Assembly: GCA_022495005.1 (NCBI GenBank)
Contig: JAGYXB010000805.1
Location: forward strand, 1 to 64,000
DNA length: 64,000 nucleotides
Reading direction: 5' to 3'
Origin: Rhyacophila brunnea
Lineage: Eukaryota > Arthropoda > Insecta > Trichoptera > Rhyacophilidae
Shown here: positions 36,977-50,500 of the stretch, in pieces
How the letters are laid out: every line of letters starts with the position of its first letter
Numbering within the stretch: position 1 is the first letter of the stretch
Made by a program: the position numbers and the translations under genes
Notes under the pieces: generated by a model
Told to the model about the DNA's origin: nothing
The model's database searches: none
Seen by the model: the letters and a program-made list of their open reading frames with translations, nothing else

Positions 36977-38352
36977 AAGAATGAGCGATGTTCCACGGAT
37001 GGATGAGACAGTCACCGAGAAGTCTATTGGATAACAACCCAGATTGCTGTAGATTAACTGGCAGGACGGTTTCACTAAGAAATGCCGGGGTGAATTGAAT
37101 GAGACTTGCACAGAATACGGGAAAAGTACCCACCATACGTTATCAAGGGATGTCGGATCATCATATTGTTTTAAGCAGTGTTTTAAAAAAGTTTTGAATT
37201 TCCATTTTATTATTAATCTGCTCGGAAGTGGGTATATGTAGTATATTATTATAACTGTTTTAGTATTCCAAGTTCATAATGGTCAATCAATGAAAATAAC
37301 TATATCGTTTAGTATTAAACATAATAAGGAGAACCCAAAGTTTGAGAAGAGTTTGTTGATCATTTCCATTCATTTGATGAAAATTGACGATAACAATTTA
37401 TTTATGTATTGTGATTTTATACTACAACATGTAAGTATGATAAACAGGGTTCTCAAATGTAGTAAACGGAAAGCCGGAACACAAATGAAGCCCCTATCGA
37501 TAGTGTCAAGTTCAATTTGAAGACCTCGGGCATCCAAACTAAAGGGAAATGGCATTGGACAAACTCTGATAGAGACAGTTACTGTGAGAGGCTGAGACCC
37601 ACATAGGGTTGTAGCGCAAGGAAGATGAATGTAGGAGTAATTCTGCAGGTGTCTTTTTACCTGCACTATAAAACTGTTCAGAACAATCATACAATCACGA
37701 TAATAAATTTAAGCGACTACCAATACTGCCTACTGTAAAATAATTGTGTTAGAAAATGGTAGTAAACTGTTTTTATTGTTTTATTTATATATATTTTTTT
37801 TTTGTTTTATACTTTTTTTTATATATATATAACTGATCCGTTAGTGATATTAACGACGCTGCATGATTATACTATATAATAGTTTTATCAAATTTATTAA
37901 TATACCTTTATTTATAAAATTTATTGTTAATGTGTGGGATTTTATATACTATAATAAACATTTGGGATGGCTAGAAACCATTCATATATTGACGAGCATT
38001 GGATATTCAGATGACAGAAAAATCAAATGTAACAATTCTAATATTTATTTGGTTTTATAAAAGTCTAGTTACTTAATTTTTTTTTTTTAAATCTCTATTA
38101 CTACTACATAAAGCCAACAGAAATGAGTTATAATAAATTAATGTCCTTTTACAGTGAACAAAATTATGGTATACTGATATGTAATCAATAATTTTCTGAA
38201 AAAAAATCCAATTACATCTTTAACTCATTGAATAATTAAATATTATTTTAACAATAAACAGGTGGTCGTCATAATTATATAACCGGGTGCAATGAAATTT
38301 TACAATAATGGAAGATAATTGTGTGGCAAAAGGAAAAGGGAGATAAGTCTAT
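36977..38352. other. Intergenic, nothing recognised
   Basis: AT-rich DNA downstream of Wee1. Overlapping open frames at 37290-37690 lack motifs and are not supported as genes. Confidence 0.4.
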
Positions 38353-38358
38353 TTTATT
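38353..38358 (-). terminator. Possible Wee1 polyadenylation signal
   Basis: TTTATT on the plus strand (AATAAA on the minus) lies about 230 bases after the Wee1 stop codon. Other AT-rich candidates exist further on. Confidence 0.35.
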
Positions 38359-38586
38359 TAATCACTACTTTTCAGGATTGCAAAATGAATATCGAGTTCA
38401 GGAGAACTTTTATGTATCATTGAAGTTTTACTAATTCAGCGACACCGATTCGACGCGTATCTTTTCTTCCATAACGACTGATTTAGCATATTTAAATCAA
38501 ATGATCATTTTTCAGACTTGTCTCACTTTTCTTTCACGTAACCATCTAAATTTCTGAAAAATAAATCTCGATCGTCTGGTTGTTAT

Positions 38587-41500
38587 TCAAAAGTGAACAT
38601 TGCTATTGGACCTGGCGAACTTATGCGAGCGGGTCTGCCGCCTGTTGGCCATGGGCCGCTGACAGTCTCCGCCGGTCTGCTGTTGGTGTTTGGGCGAGGA
38701 CCTCCCGAGGGCCGCGCCCATCATGCACGTCCCCTTGGGAGAGGAGCGGGTGTGCGGGCGGGACTTGGCTTTGAAGGTTCGCTTGTCCATGCACCCATGA
38801 AGGGGGTCTTTGTTATTGTTCATGTGGGCCACCGACCTCATGTACCTGGAATTGACAAAATCCATTAGCTCACTGTTGATTTCAACTCAATTGTAGTTGT
38901 ATATTATTGAGATTAAATCTCGAGTCCGTTCCAACGAAATACTCACTTGGTAAGTTCCTGGAGCTGCCTGGAAAGGAGTTCTGTTTTAATTTTGGAGGCT
39001 TCCAACTCTCGCCTGAGCTCTGTTACGTTGGACCAGCCGCTGGGGCAGAGGAGAGGATCGCGGGCAATCTGGTCTGCCGACGGCCGCTTTTTCGGGTCAG
39101 GGTCTGTCATACGCTGCAATACATTCAACAAAATTACAGACCATGGTAACAATAATTAATTATTCAATGCTCATATATTTCTATAAGAAGATCAATCAAA
39201 AATTGAATAAATCATGACACATTACATATTTTTATATTATCTTTTCTGAAAAACTGCATTGGTGTATTTGTAATTGATGAATGTACTCTATATTTTCGCT
39301 TATTTCTTATTTTCTTAATGATAAGGCATTGATAGTCACCGATTTTTTTGTCTGATGTACGACATTTATCCGGATTGAATATTTTGATCGTTGAGTTTGA
39401 CATTTCAACTCATGGATTATATCTGGTCTTTGTGTGTGGGAGTATATGCAACTTTGTTGGTGTTTTTGTCGACTCAATATCAATGCAGCCAAATATGTAA
39501 ACAATGATTAAAATATTGCTGGCAAGTAAAAAAAGACATACTTTGATAAGATCGTTGAGCTCCCGACTGCATTGGGACAGGTCTTGGATGTTTCCGTTGC
39601 GGATCCTGTGCCATTCGGGACCGTTCTTTGGCAGAGGACCACCGCCTCCCGCCTCGTATATTGTTAATCCTAGATAAAACAAACACGTGATTAGAAAAAG
39701 ATTAAATGTTTCCCGCGAGTGCAATCATTACAATGTTTAAAATTTGAAAAATCTGCGGTCGTAACAAATAAATGTTAGTGTGATATCAGGAGAATACAAG
39801 TGAGAGTCAAAATGTTACCTAATGCAAATATATCAGCTCTGGTGAGGTTGCTGAAGTCTTCCTGCAGAACTTCGTTAGACAGATAACGGCAGTCGCCTTC
39901 TTCCAACTGGGGTGCTGATATGCAAGTCACGTGGCCCAGGTCACCTGCAACAAATTTTTATCATTATAATATATCGTTCCTGTTTCGGCAAAAGGACAAA
40001 TGGCATATTTAGTGAAACTTTTTCGTTGTTTCTTTCAAAATTTTTGTCAATGCTGAATGTGTAAAAAATTCTATAAAGCAAGATATAAGCAAAAGTAAAA
40101 GGTAAATAGACAAATGTGTATGTCATTCTGAGGCGCCGGCCAGACGGTAGCGACTTGCCTGCGTGGTATAAACTTTTACAGAGCTTTTCGGTTTGCGCGC
40201 GCTTCCGTTTTCTCATCCATATGCACGGGTTTCCCGATGCAAACCGGTTTGCGCAGGTAAACTTGTCGTAAAGCATGAGCGTCTAGCCGGCGCTTAACAG
40301 AAGGATGAATGTGCCATATTTAAACTTCTTAGATGTCCTGAGTACTATACATAGAACTCTCCCACTTGTGACTAGCGAGCAATTAGCAGTCATGTGCGGT
40401 TTTAATGACACTGATAGACATAGAATGAAATGAGTCGCACGATTTATTTCTTTTGGTGAGGGGAGTCAAGAATAATTTGATTCAAGTTACAGGGTTGTGA
40501 CGTAATCGCGCGAATTAATAGTGATAGCAACAAATACGCATGCAGCAAATAAGTCATATTTAAGGTGATGTCTCTAGATAAAGTTGTTATCGAAAAATAG
40601 CTAGAAAAGTTTATTAATCGGTAAATATATATTCAAAAGTAATGAGAAAAATAAAATAAAAAATTAAAAAGTATCGTGGAGTTCTGTATTCCAAAAATAT
40701 GTGTCAAATTTGGTACGTTTATGGTGGCAAGAATGAATTATGTAAGTTTTATTATCAAAATTACGATAAAAATGTACGAAAATCTATTACCTAGGGAAAC
40801 ACTAAACGGAAATTGGAATTTATTATATCCTTATATCTTTTTTTTCAAATTTAAAAAACATCGATTTAGAGGTTAGAAAGCATGTAATTAAAATCGAAAA
40901 ATCTCGGTTTAAACGCAGAAAATTACGAAAAACGCTCAGCGTTTCTATTAAAAATATTATTTATTAATTTTTAGGCCAGTTATTTAAATTTAATCTTGTA
41001 TTTTTGTATATTAACGAATCGATTGTAAATAAAATGAATATTTGACAAGACTTGATCGACATGTGCTGCTAATGCGGAAATAAATCAAACCATTTTTGAA
41101 ACAATACTTGCATAGATTAAAAAATACACACACACACACATACATTGAAAATAAAGGTTCGCCAGGTACGAAGACAAGCACTCTGTTAATTCTGCTGTCA
41201 ATATTTTGTTTGCGATATTGGAGCATATGTCAATGGACTACATATATCAACCTCCACTTTATGAAATAGTGTTGTGTAATTATTTCAGATATTTATTACT
41301 GTTTTAACGTACCTACCTTTTATAAAGCGATTTTAAAATAAATATAGTTTCATAATAATATAAAGAAAGCATACGAGCGAAAATGCCTAAGATACTTCTG
41401 ACACACATCAAATTTAATCTTTGTCAGTGACTGTACAATTTATCCCTATTTATGTTAAGTGTTTAAAATGTTATAAGTAAAAAAAATCGTCTATTCACGT

Positions 41501-44500
41501 GGTAGTCGCGAAAATTATGAACAATATACAATGTTAAAAATAATAAGAATTGTTAAAATTTCTAGTCACAATATTATTCAAAGACAAATTAACCCGATCA
41601 AAACAAGCCTCGACAAACCTCCACTTCACTAACTTTTGTTCTATATGTTTATCCTGGATTCAGCGGCAAACACATTTTGAAAATAGCCGATATACTGGAT
41701 TATTTGTTAGTTTAGGTTAGATTAAGTTAGATTAGGTTAGGTTAGGTAATCCTAACAAATAATCTAGTATATCGGTTATTTTCAAAATGTGTTTGCCACT
41801 GTATCCAGGATAACCGACTTGTACCCTAACTTTAATTACATACATACTATTGTACTATATTTGGGCCATTGAACGTTCATTCCTGTCTACGGCCTTAAAA
41901 TTATTATCTACGTGCCTATTATAACTGTCTGTCGTCCTATCAAAAAGTGGAGGTTGATAATTTAGTATGCTGAAAATAGTAAAGAATATACGCTATGCTA
42001 GGGCTACGCTAGGGTAAACAATTCAGTGAATGAACACATAAGAGATGAATTTGAATTCAAATAAATTAAATTAAAACAACGATTAAATTAACTAAGAAAA
42101 TTATAACAATAGGTAGGTACAATAAATTGTGTATAACCGTAGTATTACTAATTTTATGCCGTGATGCTTTGATAGTTGGACTTTTCATAATATTTGGATC
42201 ACTATTTAGTTGCTCATTTATCTGCCACATCATAAAGCCGTAAATATTGTTTTTTTTACGAAGCAATCATAAATACAAAAAATTAAGATCTACTTTATGA
42301 TTACCTAGGAATATGGTATAGGTGTTGATGATTTTTAATTATTTATTCGAGATCTTCAGGGAATTACAAAAGTCCACACCTAGAAACCACTGGGCCAAAA
42401 AGGTTTCTTTTTATATCTCCAAATCCATTTCACTTACAATAACATAGGTAAAATAAATATAACTATCTTTTATTTTATCTTGCATTTTCGTAAAAATCAA
42501 CATTAAATTTTTTCAAAGAAATAACGTTCTGTCTTTTTCTTAGAATATTATGTAATCAGTGGTGCACTTACCTCAAATTCTAAATTTTTTTCTTATGTTT
42601 TACAATTTTTTTTAAATTTGTCACTTATTTTGTCCTTGGGTTTGCTTATCAAGATTTGTTCCCATGTTTATTTACGTTTTTTCTTGCTTCCAACTTCTTT
42701 TTTATTCAATTCGTTGCGTGTCTTACTTTATTTTTATCTCGGATATAGTTAGTTAGTTAATACAAACCTTCTACTCTCTGGAGGCCCATATGATCCCATT
42801 AGGATCGGACATGGTTGAAACGAAACGAATTGGGATGTCTATATATCGACTATGTCATAATTATTATAACTACAGTCGAACTCGGTTATTACAATCTCGG
42901 ACATAGCGAGATCTCGGATGTAATGAGGAAACAATCGTTGACATTTGGTATATGATTTTCTCCTTACATTTTTTTCACTGTTATAACGAGAAACTTATCG
43001 GATATACCGAGCTAAAATACTGTTAATGTGTTGATCGTTTAAAAACATTTCGACCCTAAGCAATAAAATCCGATCGGACAAGATGCCGCCGGGGACGGAT
43101 TACGTTTATGACACTAGTTAACACATTTTGAGCGGGAAGGGTATTTCTACCCGCGCGCCGTACCGGTGTTCGACGGCGGGACGGGTAGAAATACCTTTTA
43201 CGCCGGCTCCACTTGAAGTGCGGGAAAGGTATTTATACCCGATTATTGCATACGAATATTTTATGTCAACGGCTTGAAAATGTTTCAAACTACACACACA
43301 TCTACAAAAAAAAATAATTTACCGTCGATTCATTTACTTACACACACACTCTTGCGCAGCCCATATGAGAGCTTGTGCGTAATAAGGAAATTTGTTTAGA
43401 GTCAATAAATCAGCGAACTATATTTCTGTAGACGATAAGAATGCTAAAACTATATGCGTCTTCTTTTTACACTTGTTTATTTTTTGATGGGTGAGCAGGA
43501 AGACAACATTTTGTGAAATATCGATGTATTCTTTAAACATGGTTTGTTCGCTGTACTGTGAATGCGATTATATATATATTTTTATGATGTGTGATAAATA
43601 CTATGCCTCCTTTTCATACTATATATTAGCCTTTGTGAGCGAGTGAAAAGACGACAATTTGTGATCGACGGAATGCATTCTTCGCACTTGTTGTAAGTGA
43701 TATTGTGCGGTGCGATAACGCTGGTATGCGAGCGGAGCAATAAATTATAACATGAGTGGAAACCAATGTTATTTAGATGTCTGTAATCTACTACGATCTA
43801 TATTGAATATCAGTATTGAATTTTCAGTCTTGAAATACGGCGCTATAGAACGGGTGTGTTTTTACAAGTGAAATATATTTAAGTAATCGATATTTTATTT
43901 AATCTTTAAAAAATGGCTTCAGACAATTATGAAAGCGATGACGAAATATTTGCCGATAATTTGTCTGCCTATTTTGGTGAAGATTTGCCAAAATTAGGCA
44001 GCGACAGTGATAGCGACAGCGATAGTGAAGAGTTTCCTCGCACGAGAAGGGTACCAGTGATACCGTTACAAATCAGTGATTCTGAAGACAGTGAAGTGGA
44101 GGAAGAGGAAGTCATGGAATGGTCTGAAATAGACAACCCACCGCATATTGAACCATTTTTAGGCAACGTTGGTGTTTGCGTAGCACCAAACAATTCTGAA
44201 AATGTGATGGATATAGTTAGTTTATTTATTGGAGATGATTTACTTAGCATGATGGTAGAAGAAAGCAATCGATACCGCACACAAAATGAATCCCGAATCA
44301 AGAAAATTAAGAAATCTATCAGATGGAAGCCTGTAAATCTTGGTGAGATGAAAAAATTCCTCGGACTAATTTTGCTTATGGGACAAGTTCGAAAAGACAC
44401 AAGAGATGATTATTGGTCTACTGATCCGAGTATAGAAATACCAATATATTCTAAAACAATGAGTCGTGATCGTTTTAGACAAATTTGGCAATTGTGGCAC

Positions 44501-47500
44501 TTTTCAAATAACGATATCATTACGGATTCCAGCGATCGCCTCGAAAAGATTAGGCCAATTATGACATACCTAATACCGAGGTTTTCTTCGGTTTATAAGC
44601 CTCAAAGGGAACTTTCTTTAGATGAAGGTATTATACCCTGGCGGGGAAGACTTGTATTTAAAGTCTATAATGCATCTAAGATAATAAAATACGGTATCCT
44701 AGTGCGCATGGTCAGTGAAGCCACTACGGGATACATCTGTAATCTGATCATTTACAGTGGGCAAGGAAGACCACTATTAGACACCATCCAATAGCTTCTT
44801 GGTCCGTATTTAAATTTGTGGCATCATGTCTATATGGATAATTATTATAATAGTGTAAAAACTAGTGAAGCACTTTTAGAAAATAAAATTAGGACGTGTG
44901 GAACAATGCGAATAAACCGAGGCTTCCCAGAATGTTTTAAACACGTCAATCTTAGTGCAGGACAGAGTATGTTCCGTCGGCGAAAGGATGTATTGTTACA
45001 ACTCTGGAAATCAAAGAGAGATGTTCGAATGATTTCAACAATACATCCATCTGCCATTTTAGAGAGTCACAACATCGATTGGAATACGAGACTACTTATA
45101 TGGAAACCGCTATGTGTTATAGAATACAATAAATCTATGAAAGGGGTTGACCGTGCGGATCAGTATCTCTCTTACTACTCGATCATACGAAGAACAAAAA
45201 AATGGACAAAGAGAGTTGTCATGTATTTGTTAAATTGTGCTTTTTTTAATTCTTTTAAACTTTATAAAGTAATAAATCCGACCAAAAGGCTAACTTACAA
45301 ACAGTTTTTGCGTAGTATAAGCAAATTTTGGATAGCAGACCATATCGTTGAAACCGACGCAATTTTGGAAGAAGCGGGGCCATCTACATCACGATTACCA
45401 AGAAGAGTGGGTAAAAGTGATCATCCTGGTAGGTTATCACTCGATATGAAGAAGCATCGAATGATAAAAATTGTTACAGATGGTAAAAAAAAATACCCAC
45501 AAAGACAGTGTCGAGTGTGTTCGGTGCACAAAAAGAAAAGTTTAACTAGTTATATGTGTACATTTTGTGACGTCCCCCTACACAGGGGTGAGTGTTTTCA
45601 TAAATATCATTTTTTTTTTTTTTTTTTTTTTTTTTCCGACCATGTCCGATCCTGATAGAATCATATGGGCCTCCACAGAGTGGAGGTTTGTATTGACAGA
45701 TTTTGTTTTTTACGAGAAATGGATGTCAGCCACTTGCTCAACCTATTAGGTCCATACCCTGACACACACAAATTGAAAAACAATAATATGTGTATTTGCC
45801 AGACCCAGGATTCGAACCTGGGACCCACGACTTTATAGTCCAACGCTTATGCCGCGCGGCCACCGTGGGCGAATATATCATACTTTATCCAAATATTAGA
45901 ATAATAATTTTTGTGCGGGAATTTATTTATAGTGAATGGAATATTTTTTACGAAACCTTCCTGTAAATATGTGATTAGCACCATGTACTTATGTTATTTT
46001 AAACAATTTGTCAACACAGCACTGAGGAGCAATATATGGTGAGTGTGAATTCCAAATTTCATTAAAAAATAACTGATAGTTTGGAAGATAGAGCGATTTT
46101 TGTAAAATTCGATTTTATTTCAATTTCCGCTGGTTTTCGCCCGCTGCGTGTACCTGTGCCTTTGTACTGAGGCCCGCGCAAAATGTGTTAAGGGGACGCT
46201 CTACAGAATTGCCCTTGAGAATTGAAAATATGATTTTTTTACATGTGGTCCGGAATTGTTGCTCTACTGGTAATATGCAAAGGTCGCCGACAATGCTTTG
46301 GTCTAAAGTAATAATAATGATCTCTTATTTAATTTAAATCATAACACTGTCAAAGTGTATAAAATATAGGGTGACCAAAAAATGATATCTTCTAATATAC
46401 GTAAATGTTACTAAATTCAATTTGTTAATCAGGTGTTTGGTGGAAAACATTGCAACCAATATGATGGATAGCCACGATATAAACTTAATAATAATATATT
46501 AATAACGTTTTAACCTGAAATTGTCCAAGAGCTAAACATACGAAGGATGTTGAAATACATATCTACCTACATTTTTATTTCATGTGCTATCCAAAAAACA
46601 TTATTAATGAATAGTATTTATTTTGAATATGTAAGACCTATTACATAATTATTAAAAAAAAATAGGTACATATTGTTTAATTCTAATGCATATTTAAAAA
46701 AAATTAATATAGTGATGTCTGTTTATTATAAAAGAAAGTGAGTTTTTATTAAAAGAAATGAAAATATAATTAATTATATTTTCATTTCTTTAAAATGGAA
46801 TTCTACCAAGTAAATGCTAACTCAATTAATGACTTTTTTTTACTTACCCGATTAGTTTAATTAATTTAGTCTGACACTTTTACAAACAAGTAACGCAACT
46901 TTACTTTTAGTTGGTAGGTACAATAATTATTAATTAATAAAAGCCAATGCAAGAAATAATTTATACTCATAAAAAATGGTCACCCATAGATTTTTTTATT
47001 CAAAGCTAGCGATCGCAGAGAACAAGACAAAAAAAACTGCCAACTTTATCGAATCAATCACCCAGGGCTGTCGAAGACGTCTTACTTGTTTTTATGATAA
47101 ATTGTTTTTAATTGTGTGCAATTTGGCGGGAAAATATAATATATACAGTTGCTTACCATTCGGTTATCCCATGAGCTGGGTTTTGTTTACTCTTCTGCTG
47201 ACATCCTACAGTTTTATCTGATATTATAAAAGTCACACAGTACAACAGTATTTAAATCTAATATGTAATTGCACCGGTTTAATTAAAAACTATAACGAAA
47301 TTAACATTTTAATGATTTACAGATTTTCCTATGTTATATCAACTTAATAGCAATTTTAATGAGACCAGATACATATTACGATATATCCAAAATACACATC
47401 ATCAGATAATATGTGAAATATTTTGCTAAAAAATAAGAACAATACAAAAATAACATAACATAATCAGCTAGTCTTTTCATAATTATTTTAGATGAATGTT

Positions 47501-50500
47501 GTATGCCGTTTGACGCTTGGAAGTATGTAATTATTCCATCTGTACAGTAAGCTATTTTTAACTTTAAATTTTTTGACAGCCCTGTATTCCGTCGGTCGGC
47601 ACCAGGCTACGTCGCATATGTTATGTTTGGAGGTAATAATAATAAAAGTAATAATGATTATTCATTCGATCGAGAATTGTAAATAATAATTATTGCGTTC
47701 CTTAAAATAAATCCCCGATGGTTAGAGGTTTTTGAGGTTAGACTGAATTAAAATGACGTCCTTTCAACGCTGAGATTAGTCTCTGAATGAACTATGAATG
47801 ACCTTGTTCCTGTTCAGCTCAGTCTTAAGGTGACGCATCAGTGAAACGCCAAATAATTTCCAACTGTAGGCGCGACGAAATTTTGGACTCACTGCCATTC
47901 ACTGAGAGAATCTCGAGCGAGAAGCACGTCACTTTGCCGCGTGATGGCGACGGGTCAATTAATTCTAAAATCGTGTAAAGATGACTAAAAACGTTACCCA
48001 TTTACTTTAAAAAGAAAACATGTCAATGAATATATTATTATTGTTACTAATAGAACAATTAACAGAACATAAAATGAACGTATGTTGGATTTATATGAAA
48101 AATAATATTTCGTTTGACAGGTGTCATTTGCACCCGCGACCCGCAGTCCGCGCATCGCCTAGCAACGATCTTTTTAGACCGTGCCTCAACTAATGCATGG
48201 CCTTAAGTGTCTAATTGTTGTTTTCGCCGACAATAAAAATACCTATTCTCTGATATAACGAGTACCGCTTATAACGAGCAAATTCAGCCGGTCCAACCTT
48301 CCTCGTAATAACCAAGTACGACTGTATATTCCTTATTTTGTTTAATAATATTTCGAATGGCATTTGTTTTGCTATTCATTTAATTTCCTTTTTTTATTCC
48401 ACCTCTAGAAATTCGATGTAATTGTCAATTGCTCAGGATTAAACTCAATCTTATAAACATTTGAACTTAAATGTTCATTTACTACTATAAATAAACTTTA
48501 CTGTAGAAAAATATTTATATTAGTATTGACAACGTAAAAAAATCTGGTTCATTGACTGGGACAGGTTACCCTTTATTGCCAGTGTAAAAAAACTACAGTA
48601 AACAAAATGAAAAAATCATAAACACTTTAAATCAAATCAAATAGACATGTCAGAATTGTAAATATTTTATGGGGTTAATATTAATGGTAAATATTTTATG
48701 GGGTAAATATTAATTGTAAATATTTTTACATAGGTAAGTAAATATATAATAAATGTAAATGCATTTTTATCAAGCTTATGATTTTTAATATGTGGCGACA
48801 CTCAATATTTTATTTTAGATTTTATTGCCGTCTGGTTGCGATCGACCAAAGTTTTTAGTAATAATTTTTAGAAATTCATGGTAAGACGCCTTTAGATGGC
48901 GTTGAAGTCACATTTCATCGTTAAAAGAGAGAAAAATGCTTCACCTTAATAAAAAAAAATAATATTGACATGGAACAGCAATAAGCAAGTTTATTGCATA
49001 GTTCTTTATTAGGGCATGATATTCTTTTTTTTTAACATTCATAACAATAAATCGTTTTTAGCCAAATCGAAACATTGTTCAAGACCAGCTGTGTTTGTTA
49101 GAATCTACATTCTAGGCCACAGTAAATTCAGGTTTTTTTTTGCATTTCATACATAATTTTGCAAAAAAAAAAACAGCCAATTTTGAAAGCGCATCGATGC
49201 ATATCACAATAATCGGATATGCATTTTTCAGTGACACTTTCAAAGCATCTTAGCAGTAATTGAAATGAATATATCAAATAAAGACACAACGTTTACACAT
49301 TAAAAGTATGCTGACACTGAATCAAAATCCTAGCATAAATCAAATCAATCTTTAAATTGATTCATTCTTCAAAATTACAATAATTTTGAACGAGTTCAAT
49401 AGTATTACCTATTTTATAGTTGACTCGTGAAGGGTTGGGCAGGGATTCATCGAAGCCATCATCGGCCGAGTCGTAGACGGCGGACGCATCCTCCACAGAA
49501 CCCGTGGAGGAGCGAGTGTGCTCCGTTGACAGGAAAATGTTGCCCGGTTTTATGTCCATGTGCACCAGCAATTTCGAATGGATGTAACTGCAAAATTGAT
49601 CACACAAACAAATTAACTTATGTTTTCTTCCGGTTCACGCTGTTTACAAGGTCGTTCTCTGATTGGTGCTACATACATATTAACTTAAAAATCAAAATCA
49701 GTTTTTCTTTTGGCAAGTTAACCCAGGAACACATAAAGTCACCTTCTGGGTGTAGTTGTAAAAAGGTACAATCTAGTTATGATTGAGAAAATGCTGACAA
49801 TCATCATTGCTTTATTGAGTATATTTTGTTTTGACAACAAAACATATATATTAAAGTGTGTCACTCATTTAGTGCTGAGTGGTATGACTGCTACATATTC
49901 TAGCTTTATTATGAGAAGTTTTAAACTATTAGCGATGTTGAAAGACCCTAAATTAAACGCCATACGCCAGATGCAAATTTTTCAAGCGAGACGACGCCTA
50001 TTCAAAAATGCTAGATCTGGAAAGAAAAATGCAAAGATGCAACTCTGGTGGTCAGCTACACTCCCTATTCTCCAAGCATCCCTTCTTTGCGGTACTGACA
50101 GGTGTACAACACCCAACCATGATACCATGACCAATTCGCCGCGAATGACTTCCTGCTATTAGTGATAATGTCTAATGGTCATGTGCAGACTGAATAATTT
50201 AAGTGACCAAGCCAACTCTTTGGATATAAACCATTTCTAAACGAACATCATTTCATAAAATATATATTCAATTACGCCTTCTCAAAAATCTTTTCAAAGA
50301 ACCAATGTGTAAAATGTATACTTACGATAGTCCTAAAGCGATGTGGGAAAGGAGTAGCAAAATCTGCTGCTCGGGAAGCGGACCCGTCTGCTCCAAGACG
50401 TCTTGCAGTGAGCCCCCGTCACAATACTCATTCTGAATTATCATGTGATTGTCTTCCGCCCACGCTGAATAGTACCTTAAGAAAAAAAAGGTAACAAGAT

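Larger units (their letters stand above)
43118..46191 (+). mobile_element. piggyBac-type transposon, about 3.07 kb
   Basis: TTAA at 43118-43121 and 46188-46191 flanks inverted ends CACATTTTGAGCGGG (43122-43136) and, read inward, CACATTTTGCGCGGG. It holds one long transposase gene and a SINE near that gene's 3' end. Subterminal motifs with GGTATTTCTACCCG occur at 43134-43153 (direct), 43182-43197 (inverted) and 43222-43241 (direct, one change) and may be transposase binding sites. It sits inside a pogo-type element in Wee1 intron 7, in the opposite orientation to Wee1. Confidence 0.93.
42871..48326. mobile_element. Pogo/Tigger-type element split by nested insertions
   Basis: The left end CAGTCGAACTCGGTTATTAC begins at 42873 after TA. 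The right end, read inward from 48324, is CAGTCGTACTTGGTTATTAC and is followed by TA. The element's own sequence is 42873-43117 and about 48207-48324; everything between is insertion. A second copy (57480-57991) runs uninterrupted through the same place, reading GACACTAGTTAAGTACC, and so shows the empty TTAA site. No pogo transposase remains. Confidence 0.8.

Noticed and set aside
38593..38868. Plus-strand frame of 91 codons with GC-rich codons
   Set aside because: Antisense to the last Wee1 exon, which is in phase with the rest of the kinase.
43969..44400. 143-codon minus-strand frame
   Set aside because: It is the antisense shadow of the piggyBac transposase; its serine/leucine-rich repeats mirror the acidic N-terminus.
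45797..45870. Possible tRNA gene on the minus strand
   Set aside because: It has A and B boxes, but the acceptor ends do not pair and it continues into the repeated SINE body with a poly-A tail.
46372..46985. Possible Tc1-like element with GGGTGACCA ends
   Set aside because: The inverted match is only about 10 bases and the flanking TA is not informative in AT-rich DNA.
49779..50162. 127-codon plus-strand open frame inside Wee1 intron 6
   Set aside because: No recognisable domain, antisense to Wee1 intron sequence, and no splice or promoter context. Length alone is not enough in this AT-rich window.
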